Positions 47,160-58,689 of a stretch of DNA of 64,000 nt are shown in pieces. Numbering within the stretch: position 1 is the first letter of the stretch; each line of letters begins with the position of its first letter. Made by a program: the position numbers and the translations under genes. The stretch comes from Gentiana macrophylla (Eukaryota > Streptophyta > Magnoliopsida > Gentianales > Gentianaceae), in the NCBI GenBank assembly GCA_026214975.1, contig CM047806.1:104603345-104667344 (forward strand). Direction: 5' to 3'. The notes under the pieces are model-generated. The model was not told the DNA's origin. It worked only from the letters and a program-made list of their open reading frames with translations, and did not search any database.

Positions 47160-49133
47160 TGTTGAAATAGTGTCCTAAACCCAATCGGGTTGGACCGGAT
47201 CCGACCGGGTCGGATCATTTCTACTATTTCTTTATGTTTGTACATAGATTAATTAAATGGCTTTTCTGTTGTCATATATATATTCTTTTAAAGAACCAAT
47301 TATGAATTGTTATGTGATAACGTCCTTAGTATTAAACTGTGATAGAGAAACCATGATAGGCGATTATGGTTGATGAGATCTCTAATCACTTTAATAAGTT
47401 TGATACTTAAATGTCTCTAGTCGATGTACTATTAAACAGGGCATTGATAGTATAAGCAGTACTAGCACGTATTAGATGTCTTCGTCTTTAAGGGCAGGGA
47501 TAGATCTCGTCTATCGAAGTGTAGAGACACTCGGACTGTACGTGGACGTGTATTAGAGAATGCGTACGTTAGACTGACCCACTTACACGGATAAGTGTCA
47601 CACTATGTGACGGTTGTGTAATTATCCTTTTGACCGAGTCTTCATGGCATCACGGTGTGGATTGTCATGCTTTGACACTATTGAGGTTTCTCAGCCACGG
47701 GCGATCATGCGGTAGTGATTGGGTATGATCATCAAGCACGCGGAGTATACATGATTGGTCGTCCGGGAATCGCGTATCCTATGATTGGGATCGAATATCC
47801 GAAATGGCCTTCTTATAAGGAATGTCTTACTCGTGAATCTTTGCAAAGTGGGAGTAAACGAGTTACTTTGAGAGAGCATGATATCCATATTATAAGATAC
47901 GGTCGTTGATGTTTTGACACTCGACTAACGATCGTATGGATATTATTACAGCGATAGGATTGTAAGTTACACGGTAACTGTTTCACATGAAAGGTAGTAG
48001 TCATTGCATTTGACTCTTCCGATGATTGGGGGTCACGGTGTGTTGCTAGACGCTATCCCGTGATCGTTAGGTATGAAGGGCATTTTCGTAATTTGCACTT
48101 TGTGTCTATGGCCAACATATTCGGAAGCCTATCGGGTCACACACATAAGAACATCTAGCCGGATTAAAATGTGGTTATAGATGATAACCAAATAAGGAAA
48201 GTTTATCTCGAGACTATAAAGGTTATAGTGGTAAATTAATATGGTGGTATTTATTTATTATGAATAAATTAAATACAAGATATTAATAATATTATATTAA
48301 TTAAAGAATATTCCGGATGCCAATTTATTGGCTAAAGGTGGCGCAATTTTGGAGTGTATAAGATACACTTGGATTGTGCAATTTAATTAATGGTATTACC
48401 ATATATTAATATTAGATATTAATATTTATAAATATATGCATACATGCGTGTTGCACATATGATGTGCATGTGCACATTTGTTTCCAAAGTATATATATTT
48501 AATAGATTTATTTGTGTAATATATATATGTGATATATACACACATGTAGAATTGATTTATGGTAATATAATAAAAGATAAATATTGTCAATATTAGATTT
48601 TGACAATATCTTGGGAATATTCAATATAAGATATTGACAATATCCTAGATTTATTTAATATGAGATATTATAATAAATGAGATAAATCAATCAATTATAT
48701 TTTCCTTATTTTATTGGGAAAATGTTTTCTTCTCCTCCACTCTAGAAGATGGCGCCACCTACACTATAAATAAGAGGTGGGTGTCAAGCTTTTCAGACAA
48801 CACAATTCCAAGAACTAATAGTTCTTGTGTAAAATAGAGAGCATCCTATAGAGAGTTGGAGAGAGGGAAAAGGGCGGTCTAGCTACGGAGTTTTCCAATA
48901 GCAATCCATGATGGGATTCCGCGGGCTGTTCGTGTGGACTAGCGGTAGAGGCCGAACGCTTGGGCGGCTCTATGCGTAACTACTCTCCCAGACGGTCAAA
49001 GCGCCGATCTTATAGATCAACCAAGGTAACCACCGTCTACTACTTGTTTGTTTATTGCTTAAACGAAGTCGATCCCGGTTAAAAGGAAATAAAATTTTAA
49101 ATTCCGCTGCGTTCCCGCGTAGATTTCCTAACA
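47160..49133 (+). mobile_element. solo LTR I (long copia-type LTR)
   Basis: 1974 bp, beginning TGTTGAAATAGTGTCCTAAA and ending AGATTTCCTAACA, with no primer site, polypurine tract or genes. The target duplication is CTAGA (47155-47159) and CTAGG (49134-49138). The uninterrupted copia reading requires CTAGG, so the left copy has mutated. A promoter-like CTATAAATAAGAGG lies at 48764-48777. The 3' end shares CCGCTGCG and CGTAGAT words with solo LTRs C and K, suggesting related families. Confidence 0.88.
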
Positions 49134-50031
49134 CTAGGCACATTAAAGTACTTTCTAGGTTTTGAGGTTGCAAGATCCCATCAAGGAATAATTATTAATC
49201 AAAGGAAATACTGTGTTGATCTATTGAAACATTTCCATTTTCAAGACTGTAAACCTGTTGCAACACCAATGGACACATCCCAGAATTTAACATCCATTGA
49301 AACACCAGCTTTGGAGTCAAACACCTACTACAGGAGTTTGGTAGGAAAGCTTCTCTATCTATCCAACACTAGGCCAGATATAGCCTTTCCTGTACAACAA
49401 TTAAGTCAATTTCTGGATTGTCCTAATGGGGCACACCTACAAGCTGCACACATGTTACTTAGGTTCTTAAAGTCACGTCCAGGCAAAGGGTTGCTATTTC
49501 CTAGCAAAGGCACAATAAAATTGAAAGCTTTTAGTAATGTTGATTGGGCAGGTTGTACTAAAACAAGAAGATCATTCATTGGTTATCTGGTTTATCTTTG
49601 AGATGCATTGATTTCTTGGAAATCTAAGAAAACAACCAACAGTTTCTAGGAGCTCTAGTGAAGCTGAGTATAGAACCATGACAATTACTGCTTGTGAAAT
49701 ACAATGGCTGATCTATCTTTTTAAGGATTTCCATATTATATACTCAGACATTGTTCCTCTCTACCGTGACAGCAAAAGTGCACTTGATATTGTTGAAAAT
49801 CCTGTTTTTCATGAAAAGACAAAGCATATAGAGATTGATTGTCACTTTGTAAGAGAAAAGTACATTGGTAAGGTTCTAAATCCACTTCCTATCAATACAA
49901 AAGACCAGCCTGCTGACATTTTAACAAAACCAGTGGACAATGCCACATTCAACAGACTCCTACAGGCATATCCCTTGAAAGATCTGTATGCCATTCATAA
50001 ACAATCCCAGGATCTTTCATCTGCAAAGTGA
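49134..50031 (+). pseudogene. copia F reverse transcriptase end and RNase H remnant
   Basis: Resumes with GTLKYFLGFEVARSHQGI, then VATPMD, SLVGKLLYLSNTRPDIAFPV, LSQFLDCPNGAHLQAA, DWAGCTKTRRSFIGYLVYL and a stop near 49599. Then EAEYRTMTITACEIQWL, RDSKSALDIVENPVFHEKTK, HIEIDCHFVREK and PADILTKPVDNATFNRLL, ending at 50031. These are the copia RNase H motifs in order. The normal SGYL-FL reads IGYLVYL, and one stop plus a small shift separate the two halves. Confidence 0.9.
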
Positions 50032-50091
50032 GAAGAGGTTTTCGGGTTCAAGCTTTAAACATGATATTTTTTTTCAACAACCATATTTAAG

Positions 50092-50126
50092 CTTGAGGGG
50101 GGAGGGGGGGGGAGGGGGGGGGTGGG
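50092..50126 (+). other. expanded polypurine tract of F
   Basis: AGCTTGAGG is followed by four G-runs separated by single A or T bases, ending directly at the 3' LTR. Copia polypurine tracts are normally about 10-15 bases. Here the G-rich part covers some 30 bases. Confidence 0.85.
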
Positions 50127-50434
50127 TGTTGATATATATCCAAAGTGAGAAGAGGTTTTCTGGTTCATGCATTTAGTTAAAACTGTAACTTAGCAAGTTA
50201 CAACAAATTGGGAGCTTCAACTCTGTATAAATAGCAACTAGGATAGTTAAAACTGTTACTTAGCTAGCAAGTTCAATTACTCGATTCTGATTTCTGAGTT
50301 CAATTTTGTGAAATCATTTTCTTCCCCATTTTCTCTATTTTTCCCGCTTTTCTTGTAATTCGAATTTATGAACACTTGAGTTTCATCAATGGAGTTTCCT
50401 TCATATTTTCAGTTTCTTAATTCAGTTTTCAACA
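50127..50434 (+). repeat. 3' LTR of copia F
   Basis: 308 bp, partner of 29334-29660, TATAAATAGCAAC at 50226-50238. It ends 423 bp from the stop codon of the HDG5-like gene, which is on the opposite strand. Confidence 0.9.
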
Positions 50435-50759
50435 ACCCCTGCTAGCAAATAAGTCCAACATAAATGGTCGCGCACAGGTAGCAAAGGATTTTATCGGGAT
50501 TTTATCTGGTGCGCTCTTGACTTTCTTAACACAGTGCACCCTACCAACAACACCTGATCACCATCATTCAATTCAAACTTACTCCCCACCCACCTAACAA
50601 CTACTTTACTTAATTGCACACATGGGACTTGCAACATTCTGACAAAATAGATACCCCAATTTTTTCTTTTTTAAGTATCACTACAAACTCCAATGCAACA
50701 AAAGTATTGTCACTTTTGATATTTTAACCCAAAAAACACAAAACATGGGTTTTTCTTTA

Positions 50760-50817
50760 AGTCCCACATGGAACATCCCGTTTAATTCTCCACGTGGGAT
50801 GTTCCAATAGTGGGACT
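50760..50817. terminator. hairpin downstream of the HDG5-like stop codon
   Basis: AGTCCCAC (50760-50767) pairs with GTGGGACT (50810-50817), and GGAACATCCC (50770-50779) pairs with GGGATGTTCC (50796-50805). This gives 18 pairs with a small internal bulge and a 16-base loop. It starts 41 bp beyond the stop codon, so it is probably in the 3' UTR. A role in termination or RNA stability is a guess; it could also be a decayed MITE. Confidence 0.6.
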
Positions 50818-50857
50818 CAGGAAGAACCCGTTAATTAAAGAAAAAGAACAACATAAT

Positions 50858-53800
50858 TCAAAAGGGGTGAGGGGAGAAGAAGTGATCAGGTACTGTCGGC
50901 GTAGCCGCAGACGGCTCGGTGATGACATCAGCATTGCCAGCTGGCAAAATGGCTTTACTGTTACCATTACTACGTAAAACACCAGTGATTTGCTGAACAG
51001 TGTTGCATAGATGATCATTCACTGCTTTCACACTTGAAAGGCTAAGCTTAGCAGTTGGGATTGTACTTGCAAGAACTTGTAATCCAACAGTTAGCAAGCA
51101 TCCCGATTCCGGCGGCGGCTCGATAACCGTAGTGTGGTTCTCAGGGTTGTCGAGATGATCATGATGATCATGGTTGGTATGTGGTGGTGGTGGCGGCGGC
51201 ATTGGATGTATGATAAATCCCAATGGAAGTAGAGGAATGCATGTAATATCATCACCATTCATTGCTTGTTGAATGGAGTCTACATCTATAGTTGTGTACA
51301 CAACTAGACTCCCAGATTCATCAGTACAGCTTTCTTGCAACATCAACTCAACTCTTTGTGATGAGTTGCTTGCCACCTGCAAACAAAATTAGACACATTA
51401 ATTGTGTTCATAAGGACGAATTTTGCAATTTAACCGCTATAATTTCGAGTGTTCAAACTTCAAAACATGAAATGTAGACAATATATAATTAACTAAATAT
51501 GTATTAGATCATGTTACTATTTTTGCCCCGAAATATAAGCCTTTTTTTGTTCATCAATTTTGTTATTTACAACTTTATATTACTAATAATCAAAGGGTAT
51601 TTTGAAATTTTTTTCTTTCAGTTTTTTTACATTCATCTAATTTCTGAATCAGCATGAAAACTTTTACAAAACGACGTATATTTTGAAACGGAGGTAGAAT
51701 ATAATTGGAGCAACAAAAATGAGAATTATGACTTACATTAATGCGAAGAAGAGAAATGCAGTTTCCAGGATGAGAACCATTGGCAATATGAGCCACCTCT
51801 TGTAGTGAATTCCCATTTGAAAGAACATCAAGCTGCATATATAGTATATATGCAGTATATATATAAGCATTAATATTCGTTATAAACGAAAAACGCGATC
51901 AAATATTGTTTTTTTAATTATATGATCACTAATTAATTAATTAATTACCTGAGTTCTGCGGTGTTCGTCTCTCAAAAGATCGAAAACAGTGACATGATTA
52001 TAAGGTAACCAACAAGTCGAAACAGCAGTAAGAATCAAGCCATTCGGTTCACCAGGTTCGGTAACTTTCCTCGTGGTAATTCGTATAGTGTCTTCAGCTG
52101 AATCAGAAAGGGATGTCCAAGATTGCCCACAAGAGTTGCTCATATTTACAGAAAATGTCTTGATCATTCTTTGAGCCAAATTCATCACATTCTTTCTTGC
52201 TTCTGGTGATGGAATAACTGCATATGTATATATATACAACCACACAAAAATAAAACAAAAATACCAAGAACATTATATTAGGATACAATTAATTTCAAAA
52301 GGATATGAAATATATATATATATATACCTCCTAGATCAGATATGTTTCTTGCCATTAGGCTAGCAATTCTTTGGCATTGGCGTTGCAGAACAGCCAACCA
52401 GCGTCGAGCCCCGAAGGCCTGCCCGCTTGCAACAAATTCATTGAATATCTCATGAATAGGATTTTCCTCAACTTCCACATGTTCAAGCCATGTAACCTAT
52501 ACATATATATTGCAAAAATGTAAAAAGTAAAATTAATACTCTTAAAAAGAGTACAGATTAATCGTCAAAAAAATAAAAATAAAAAAATAAAAAAAAATGT
52601 TAACCCTTGAGTATCCATTAGGCATATCTTGTATGATGCAGCCAGAGGGTCTTTTCCTGTAAAATGGAAATGGTTGAGGAAAACTATTTTGAAAACCATC
52701 AAGTGGGAAATCAACAACCGCCCAAATGCTGGCCTCCGCATTGTGGTGGCAGAATCTCAAGAAATGGGATTCCCTTGTTGGCACTAGAGGTGATGGAACT
52801 TGGTGTTCTGCATACATCTGAAAACAAAGGAAATGTTGAAGAAAATTGATAGGTAAATAAATACATTACAGAAACAATAGTAAGTTTTGAATGTAAAAAT
52901 TTACGAGGGCTACGTATACCGGCCCGAATGAACACGATTAAAGATAGGTTTGACGATTCAAATACCATGTTGGATATAAGCCGAATAAACATGGTCAAAG
53001 ACGGGTTTGACTCAAATACCATGTTGAATATAAAGCTAAAACAATACATAAGAGAGAATAGGTGTCTTTGTAGATTCTTGATTTTATGGGATTATATGTT
53101 CAACAAACTATAAGCCACAACTCATATATTTCCAATCCATCACCCGAAAATGGGTGGATTATAAAAGTGTTACGTGGATGATTTATGTGCAATTTTTGTC
53201 TGCCTAAATCACTATCTGTTCAACTAAATAAGCACCTACAAAACTTAATTGGAAGACAAATGGGGAAAAAAATTAAAAATAAAAAAGAAGCAAACTGAGT
53301 ACTTACCAAGTGAAGAGAACCATTGGGATTTCCAGGAACTTCAGAATTCACTACTTGAAGTGTTTTAGCTCTTGAAACAATAGAAGGGAACAATTCCATC
53401 CACTTGTTCTGAAATAAAAATATTCAAGACATATATATATATATATATATATGTGTGTTTAATTAGTTAATTATTTTATATATTACTCAAAATTCCATTA
53501 CAACATTTATTAAATAACTATGAGATTAATTAACTTACAGCATCAAGAAATGCATCAACAAGTGTGATGCTATTCATTATAACAACCGCGGTATGTCGGG
53601 TGGCTTCGGTTCTAAGTTGCATTGTACTACTAGTACACTTTTGCTCATCAACTGGCCATTGAAACAGTTTCTTGTATTCATCAGTATTCAATACTTCGAT
53701 TCCAGCATCGATGTTTCGAGTCCAAAGTTGTTGTCCCGATTCACACATTTTCAAGACTTCATTCACAGCTGTGATTGCAAGTTCCATAGCAAAAGCCTTT

Positions 53801-56800
53801 TCATCTTCCATGATTAAAACCCCGGTTGATCCGAAATTCGGTTCCTCGTTGATAAATGGTAATTGGATTAATGCAGAGGATGATTCGAGCAATGGGGTTT
53901 CGAATTTTTGTGGGAAAATGGACATATCCAAATCTAAAGAAGGTGGCAGAAATGAACTCGGCCCGATTGCTTGAATCGGCCTGCCACTGTATTGAGAAAC
54001 CATCATGCAGACACGCTCAAACTGCACAACAACATTGCACAGATAAATGAATAATCAAAAACTGATTATATATCCATAATTACATATTTTTGTATATATA
54101 AGTATATACTGTTATTAACCTACCTCTTCTTTGAGTCGAGCATTTTCGAGTCGAAGCTGTTGTTCATCGAATCCCATTTCTCCAAGCATAGCAGGCCCAC
54201 CACAATTAGGGCACATGATATTCCTCATAGCAGCTTGCAAACGGTAATTTTCATTCTTAAGATTATCATTTTCTGCTCTAAGTACTACATTATCAGATCT
54301 GTCTTGTTGTGCCTATTCATAGAATAAAACAATCAATTATAACAAATTATTATTGCATACAGAAAAAAACAGCTTGGAAATGACAATACAAGAATACTAT
54401 AAAAAAAAAAAATAGAGGAAACTTTTTTATTTAATTAAGGGATAATTAGATTTTTAGTCTCATATTTCTCTCCATTTTATCAAAACTATCATCTATCTTT
54501 AATATAGCCATTTTTGGCCCCTAAATATACTTTTTTATAACACTATTAAGACATTTAAGAGAAGCATGATGTTTGACGTTTAACCCTAATAAATATGTCA
54601 TGTGTCATATTACTATTTATTGAGAAATATATAAGACATGACATTTTTGGTTTCTTATTTTTTCAGAAATTAATAACAATTACTTTTTCATAATTTCATT
54701 ATTGGTCCCCTAATTGTATAATTTTGTTACATTTTTTAAGACACTTAACGGATTCCACGTTGGGTCACCATATACTAAGTGTCCTAAAAATGTATCAAAA
54801 CTATATTTAGGGGACATAGAAACTACTACTTCCGGGCCAAAATATAAGTCATCCTAGAATTTTCACATTGATTAAGAAAGTAGTTAAATGTAATTAATGT
54901 ATGGATAGAATGTCTAATACATCCATTGACTATAATAAATGCGACAATTATGGAGTAAATAAAAGTGGTTGGATTCATATAAATTATGGGTAAGATAAGG
55001 AAAAATGTTCATTAATGCTCTCTTAGTATTATGAATGACTTATATTATGAGACCAAAACACCAAAATATAAAAAAAAAACTAGGATGAATTATATTTTGG
55101 ACCGGAGGCAATAGTTTCAAAAAAACAAAGAAAAATGGAAAATTCTTACATAGAGACTCCCTACGTAGGGAGTCTCTACGCAAGATCATCCCAACCACAC
55201 AATTTCATCCAGAATGAATGGCTGTGTGGTTGGATGATGATGTCACGTAAGAAACTCCCTACGTAGGGAGTCCCTACCATAGAATGACCCAAAAAAAATA
55301 TGAGACTAATATTGTACAGTGCAGTAATTTTCTCTTTAGTTAATGTAGTGTATGTGATTGCCATCATATATATAAATATATATTGCATTAAAACCCTAAA
55401 TGCCCATGCATTAAAGTCGTGTTTGTTTTTTTGGGAACGCTCAATTGTTAAAGTAGGTAGGGGTTGACTGTGTATATTTAATAGGGTTACCTGTGAGTTA
55501 TGTTTGCAGACACCTTGAAAGCAACCATAAATAAATGAATATATTGCTCCCTTAAGATATTACCACAATGAACTAGTTGTAAAAACGTGTTGGTTTTCTT
55601 ACGCTTTTACTTGCAGTTTTCGTGCTTATTACCTATATATTTTGACTTATGTAGTGAAAACGTAGTCGGTCTATCTATCATTGGAAACAGTGTGATAGAT
55701 TGTTCTTATTTTGACAGCTGGAATTAATTAAAGGCAAAACAATAAAATAGTATGAATTTGTATTTAGGGTTTTCCAATTTTATATATTTCTGATTTCTGA
55801 TATATGCATTGATGTTGAAAGGGATTTTCACCCAGAAAGACAGAAGAAATTAATGAAAAAAATATATATACTAGTATAAATTTGTACTATACATTAATTC
55901 ACTTTAAATAATGAAAAATTAAGCGAGTTTTTATATGAGCACGATTTTTCATTATGTGGGCACAGTATCTAACGAAAAGAGAGAATTAAGTTTAATCCTT
56001 TATATAATTAAATAATTAAGTAAGCTAAAATTAATCATTTATTCTTACAAACTGGGAATTGAAAAGGCTGCAATATAACATCTCAATATATTTCTACTAG
56101 CAATTTTATGACATTCTTCTTAAAAATATATTAACGATATATATGCTAATCATACTTAATAAATAATTAATAAATCAATTAATTCAAGATCAATACATAC
56201 ATTAATTGACAAATGATCGAGTTGGTAGGGTATACATACCTTCATTTGGGTACGCCTGTTTTGGAACCAAAACTTGACCTGACGAGGTTTAAGGCCTAAT
56301 TCTTGGCTTAGTTTTTGCCTTTGTTTATCATCTGGATGTGGACATTCTTTGAACAACCTGCATAAATTCAGCATTAATTGTTTTTATCTCTTTGCATCTT
56401 TCACAATATTAATTATAATAATACAACACCCATTTATTTAACTTATTCTTTTCTGTATATATATATTAATACTAACTCATAAATTAAAGCATTAATTATC
56501 TTATAACATTACACCATTACTCCCCACTCTTATCTTAAAATATACTTATATCATAAATTTTTTTAAGTCAAAAATAATTTGAAATTTAGAAGAAAAAAAA
56601 AAGATTTCTTACGCTTCCATTTCTTGGATCTGACGAGCGGTGTGGCGGTGGTACCGTTTCTTTTTCGACGGAGGCTGCTGCTGCTGCTGTTGCCGGAGTT
56701 GCTCCGCCTCTTGCTCGTCGTTGCCGGAGAATCCTTCCATGAATTGCTCACTCCCGGAACCACTTTCCAACATCTCCTCCTTCCCTTTTGCTTTTATATT

Positions 56801-56862
56801 TCCATTTTCATCCTTCTTGTATATAAAATTCATACAAAATTGTACAAATCAAAACACATGGC

Positions 56863-56935
<73 letters not shown>

Positions 56936-57149
56936 TTACAAGTATTTTTCAACTAGATCTGGAAATAAATTATTAAATAATGAAAGTAAATAATTATAAA
57001 CTTACAAGAATTACAGGAGGGAAAATATTGAAGGGCAAGTTGGACATGAAGGGAAAGTTAGGGTTTTGAACTTGTGTAGAAAAGAAGGAATCTGAAGGAT
57101 TAGTGTTTCCTCCTCCAAGAGTTGACAGCACTTGACAATCCCCAAACAT
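50858..57149 (-). CDS. HDG5: HD-ZIP class IV homeodomain-START protein, HDG5-like
   Basis: Eleven coding exons, all with GT..AG introns in phase: 57149-57006, 56815-56613, 56357-56240, 54312-54124, 54021-53539, 53408-53307, 52817-52605, 52496-52328, 52217-51949, 51832-51737, 51376-50858. The product is about 834 residues, normal for the family. Order: N-terminus [14 protein letters not shown]; poly-Gln (90-95); homeodomain (99-158) with [16 protein letters not shown] and WFQNRR (146-151); zipper-loop-zipper (156-223) with CPNCGG (189-194); START domain (about 291-530); conserved C-terminus with [20 protein letters not shown] and a Pro/His-rich insert (720-745). Family members are nuclear transcription factors of the shoot epidermis that bind L1-box-like sites. 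[20 protein letters not shown] and LRAENDNLK point to the HDG5 subgroup rather than ATML1/PDF2, ANL2 or GL2. No exon is broken. Start: first ATG of the conserved N-terminus. Confidence 0.94.
51515..51701. mobile_element. Stowaway-like MITE in intron 10 of the HDG5-like gene
   Basis: The left end TACTATTTTTGCCCCGAAAT and right end ATTTTGAAACGGAGG..AATA are degenerate inverted copies of the TACTCCCTCCGTCCC-type terminus, with TA at both limits. About 187 bp, non-coding. Confidence 0.6.
52926..53036. repeat. two-copy tandem repeat in intron 6 of the HDG5-like gene
   Basis: A unit of about 54 bp containing GGTTTGAC..TCAAATACCATGTTG and ATATAA occurs twice, with small differences. Confidence 0.75.
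54824..55113. mobile_element. Stowaway-like MITE in intron 3 of the HDG5-like gene
   Basis: The left end TACTACTTCCGGGCCAAAAT, continuing ATAAGTCATCCTAG, pairs with the right end CTAGGATGAATTATATTTTG, then GACCGGAGG..ATA. Terminal inverted repeats of about 34 bp and TA at both limits mark a Stowaway family member of 290 bp. Confidence 0.82.
55151..55276. mobile_element. foldback element with palindromic ends in intron 3
   Basis: The left end is a perfect 28-bp palindrome (55151-55178, core GACTCCCTACGTAGGGAGTC). The right end repeats its 18-bp core (55254-55271). Between them ATCATCCCAACCACACA (55185-55201) pairs with TGTGTGGTTGGATGAT (55223-55238). The whole 126 bp therefore folds on itself, with terminal repeats of about 23 bp. 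It starts 37 bp from the Stowaway MITE. Family unknown. Confidence 0.75.
56865..56930. repeat. (AT)n microsatellite in intron 1 of the HDG5-like gene
   Basis: 66 bp of uninterrupted TA repeat in an intron of only 190 bp, about 50 bp from the acceptor of exon 2. Likely length-variable between individuals. Confidence 0.95.
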
Positions 57150-57225
57150 CTTTTTATCTTCTTCCAAACTGTTTTTCTTCTCGAGAAAAGATTTTTTATT
57201 TTTTTTTACCCTCTCCTTTTTACAC

Positions 57226-57231
57226 TATATA
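57226..57231 (-). promoter_or_regulatory. candidate TATA box of the HDG5-like gene
   Basis: Minus-strand TATATA in GTGTATATAGTG, 77-82 bp upstream of the start codon, giving a 5' leader of some 45-50 bases if used. Placement is reasonable, but the motif is common in this AT-rich sequence. No exact L1 box (TAAATGCA or TAAATGTA) was found in the next 1.5 kb. The nearest match is TAAATGCG at about 57862-57869. Confidence 0.3.
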
Positions 57232-57775
57232 CACAAGGAAAAATGGAACCCAAAAAAAAGGCGCAGTTAATTACAAATTAAAAAAAAAACAAAAAAGAAT
57301 TTCAAAGTTATAGAATGCGAAATTTTTTTCTGTCAAATCAAGAAAATTGAGATGATTATTCCGGTGCAAAAACAATGCTTCAATGACGTGGCTTTCCTTT
57401 GTTAGAAAATTTATAAAATCAAATTAAAAGGGGAAAAAAATGTATAAAGAGAAGGGGTGGAGGAAATTGTGGGATTTTTTTTTTGGAAGAAATTGAAGTT
57501 AGTCGAATCTGCATCACATGCATGTATGATTCATATTACCTTTTCTAGAGTATTAAAAAAAGAAAATTTTACCAAAACTACAAAACCCACAAAATATTTT
57601 CTAAAAAATTGGAAGGAAAAAAAAAAAGAATGACCCAGAAATTCTAGCCAAATAAAATTAAAGATAGAAGTAAATTTTGAATACCAAGTTTCCAAACAAT
57701 GTCAGTGTGTGACTATGTGTTTTGCTCTCTTCGTCCCATAGCTTCTCCTTCTTTAGAAGTATCTGGAGATGTGAT

Positions 57776-57807
<32 letters not shown>

Positions 57808-58689
57808 CCCTTTCTTTTTCTGTTTATACATGTACTGATTTTACCTAACGGTAGATGAAGGTAAATGCGAGCTTTAACTTTTTTTTTTTTTTTTTTTTTT
57901 TTTTGAAGACGGTGGGCTCAATCGCCTGTAAATTGACACGTGGGGAGGTTTCATTGGAAGAAAATCCGTTCACACTCTAAGATTATTACAAAAGTCAAAC
58001 CTATGGTCTTCTGAAACGCTCTGTTGAAGAAGAAACGTGCATTGGGGGTGGGTTACTCTTCGTCAAATTGTTACGGTCAAAGGGTCAATCACCGAAAAGA
58101 AATGGATATATGGAGCCATTGATTCATTTATATATTTTCTATAGTAATTTTTTTTAATCACTTTGTAGAATATTTGATCGGAATTTATGTAATACATACA
58201 TGATTTCTGCCTATTTTAAAGCAATTTTGATTTCTTTTTTCAACATAGCAACTTTGATTATAGACAATATATATTGTATTGATTCTTGATATCGTGTGTA
58301 ATTAGATTAGACCAACAGAATGTTATCATAAATTGGGAATGAATTAATACATTGGTCAAATTATTATAAGAATCTTTTTTTTTTTTCAAAGTATGTGTAA
58401 TACTAAGTTATTTTCGAATCTAGGTGATAATATAAAAATGTTATATCTCAATAATTATGTACATTTTCCCGCTTCAAATTATTATTATTTTTTATTTTTT
58501 ATTTTTTTGCTTAAAGCCCCTGTGATCCTGAATTCAAATCATCCGACTAATCCAAGCTCGATCGCACAAGTCGTGTCAGAGAAATCGACTTTTACTCGCA
58601 AGTAGGCGTACTAAAGTTCTCTTTAATACTACTGGCCAAACTCTTAAAAATATTATGTGTTATATAAGAAATATTATATATTTTTGAAG
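57232..58689 (-). other. upstream region of the HDG5-like gene; no gene seen
   Basis: AT-rich. Contains an (AT)n run near 57777-57800, a T-run at about 57880-57904 and no convincing reading frame. The promoter of the gene must lie here, but I cannot point to further elements with confidence. Confidence 0.5.

Larger units (their letters stand above)
29334..50434 (+). mobile_element. Ty1/copia element F, split by a CACTA-like element and a solo LTR
   Basis: LTRs of 327 bp (29334-29660) and 308 bp (50127-50434) begin TGTTGATATATAT and end GTTTTCAACA. The primer site TGGTATCAGAGC follows directly at 29661-29672, and a G-rich polypurine tract precedes the 3' LTR. Gag, protease-side, integrase, reverse transcriptase and RNase H fragments occur in copia order. 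The outer flanks are CACCC and ACCCC, so a 5-bp target duplication is only approximate. Reading frames are broken in many places. Without insertions, about 4.7 kb of F remain. Confidence 0.88.

Noticed and set aside
47160..49133. Full LTR retrotransposon inserted in copia F
   Set aside because: Only one LTR is present, with no second copy, primer site, polypurine tract or genes, so it is a solo LTR.
52711..53049. 112-codon minus-strand frame overlapping intron 6 and exon 7 of the HDG5-like gene
   Set aside because: It is in another frame from the exon and includes intronic tandem repeats. The START-domain reading in exon 7 explains the region.
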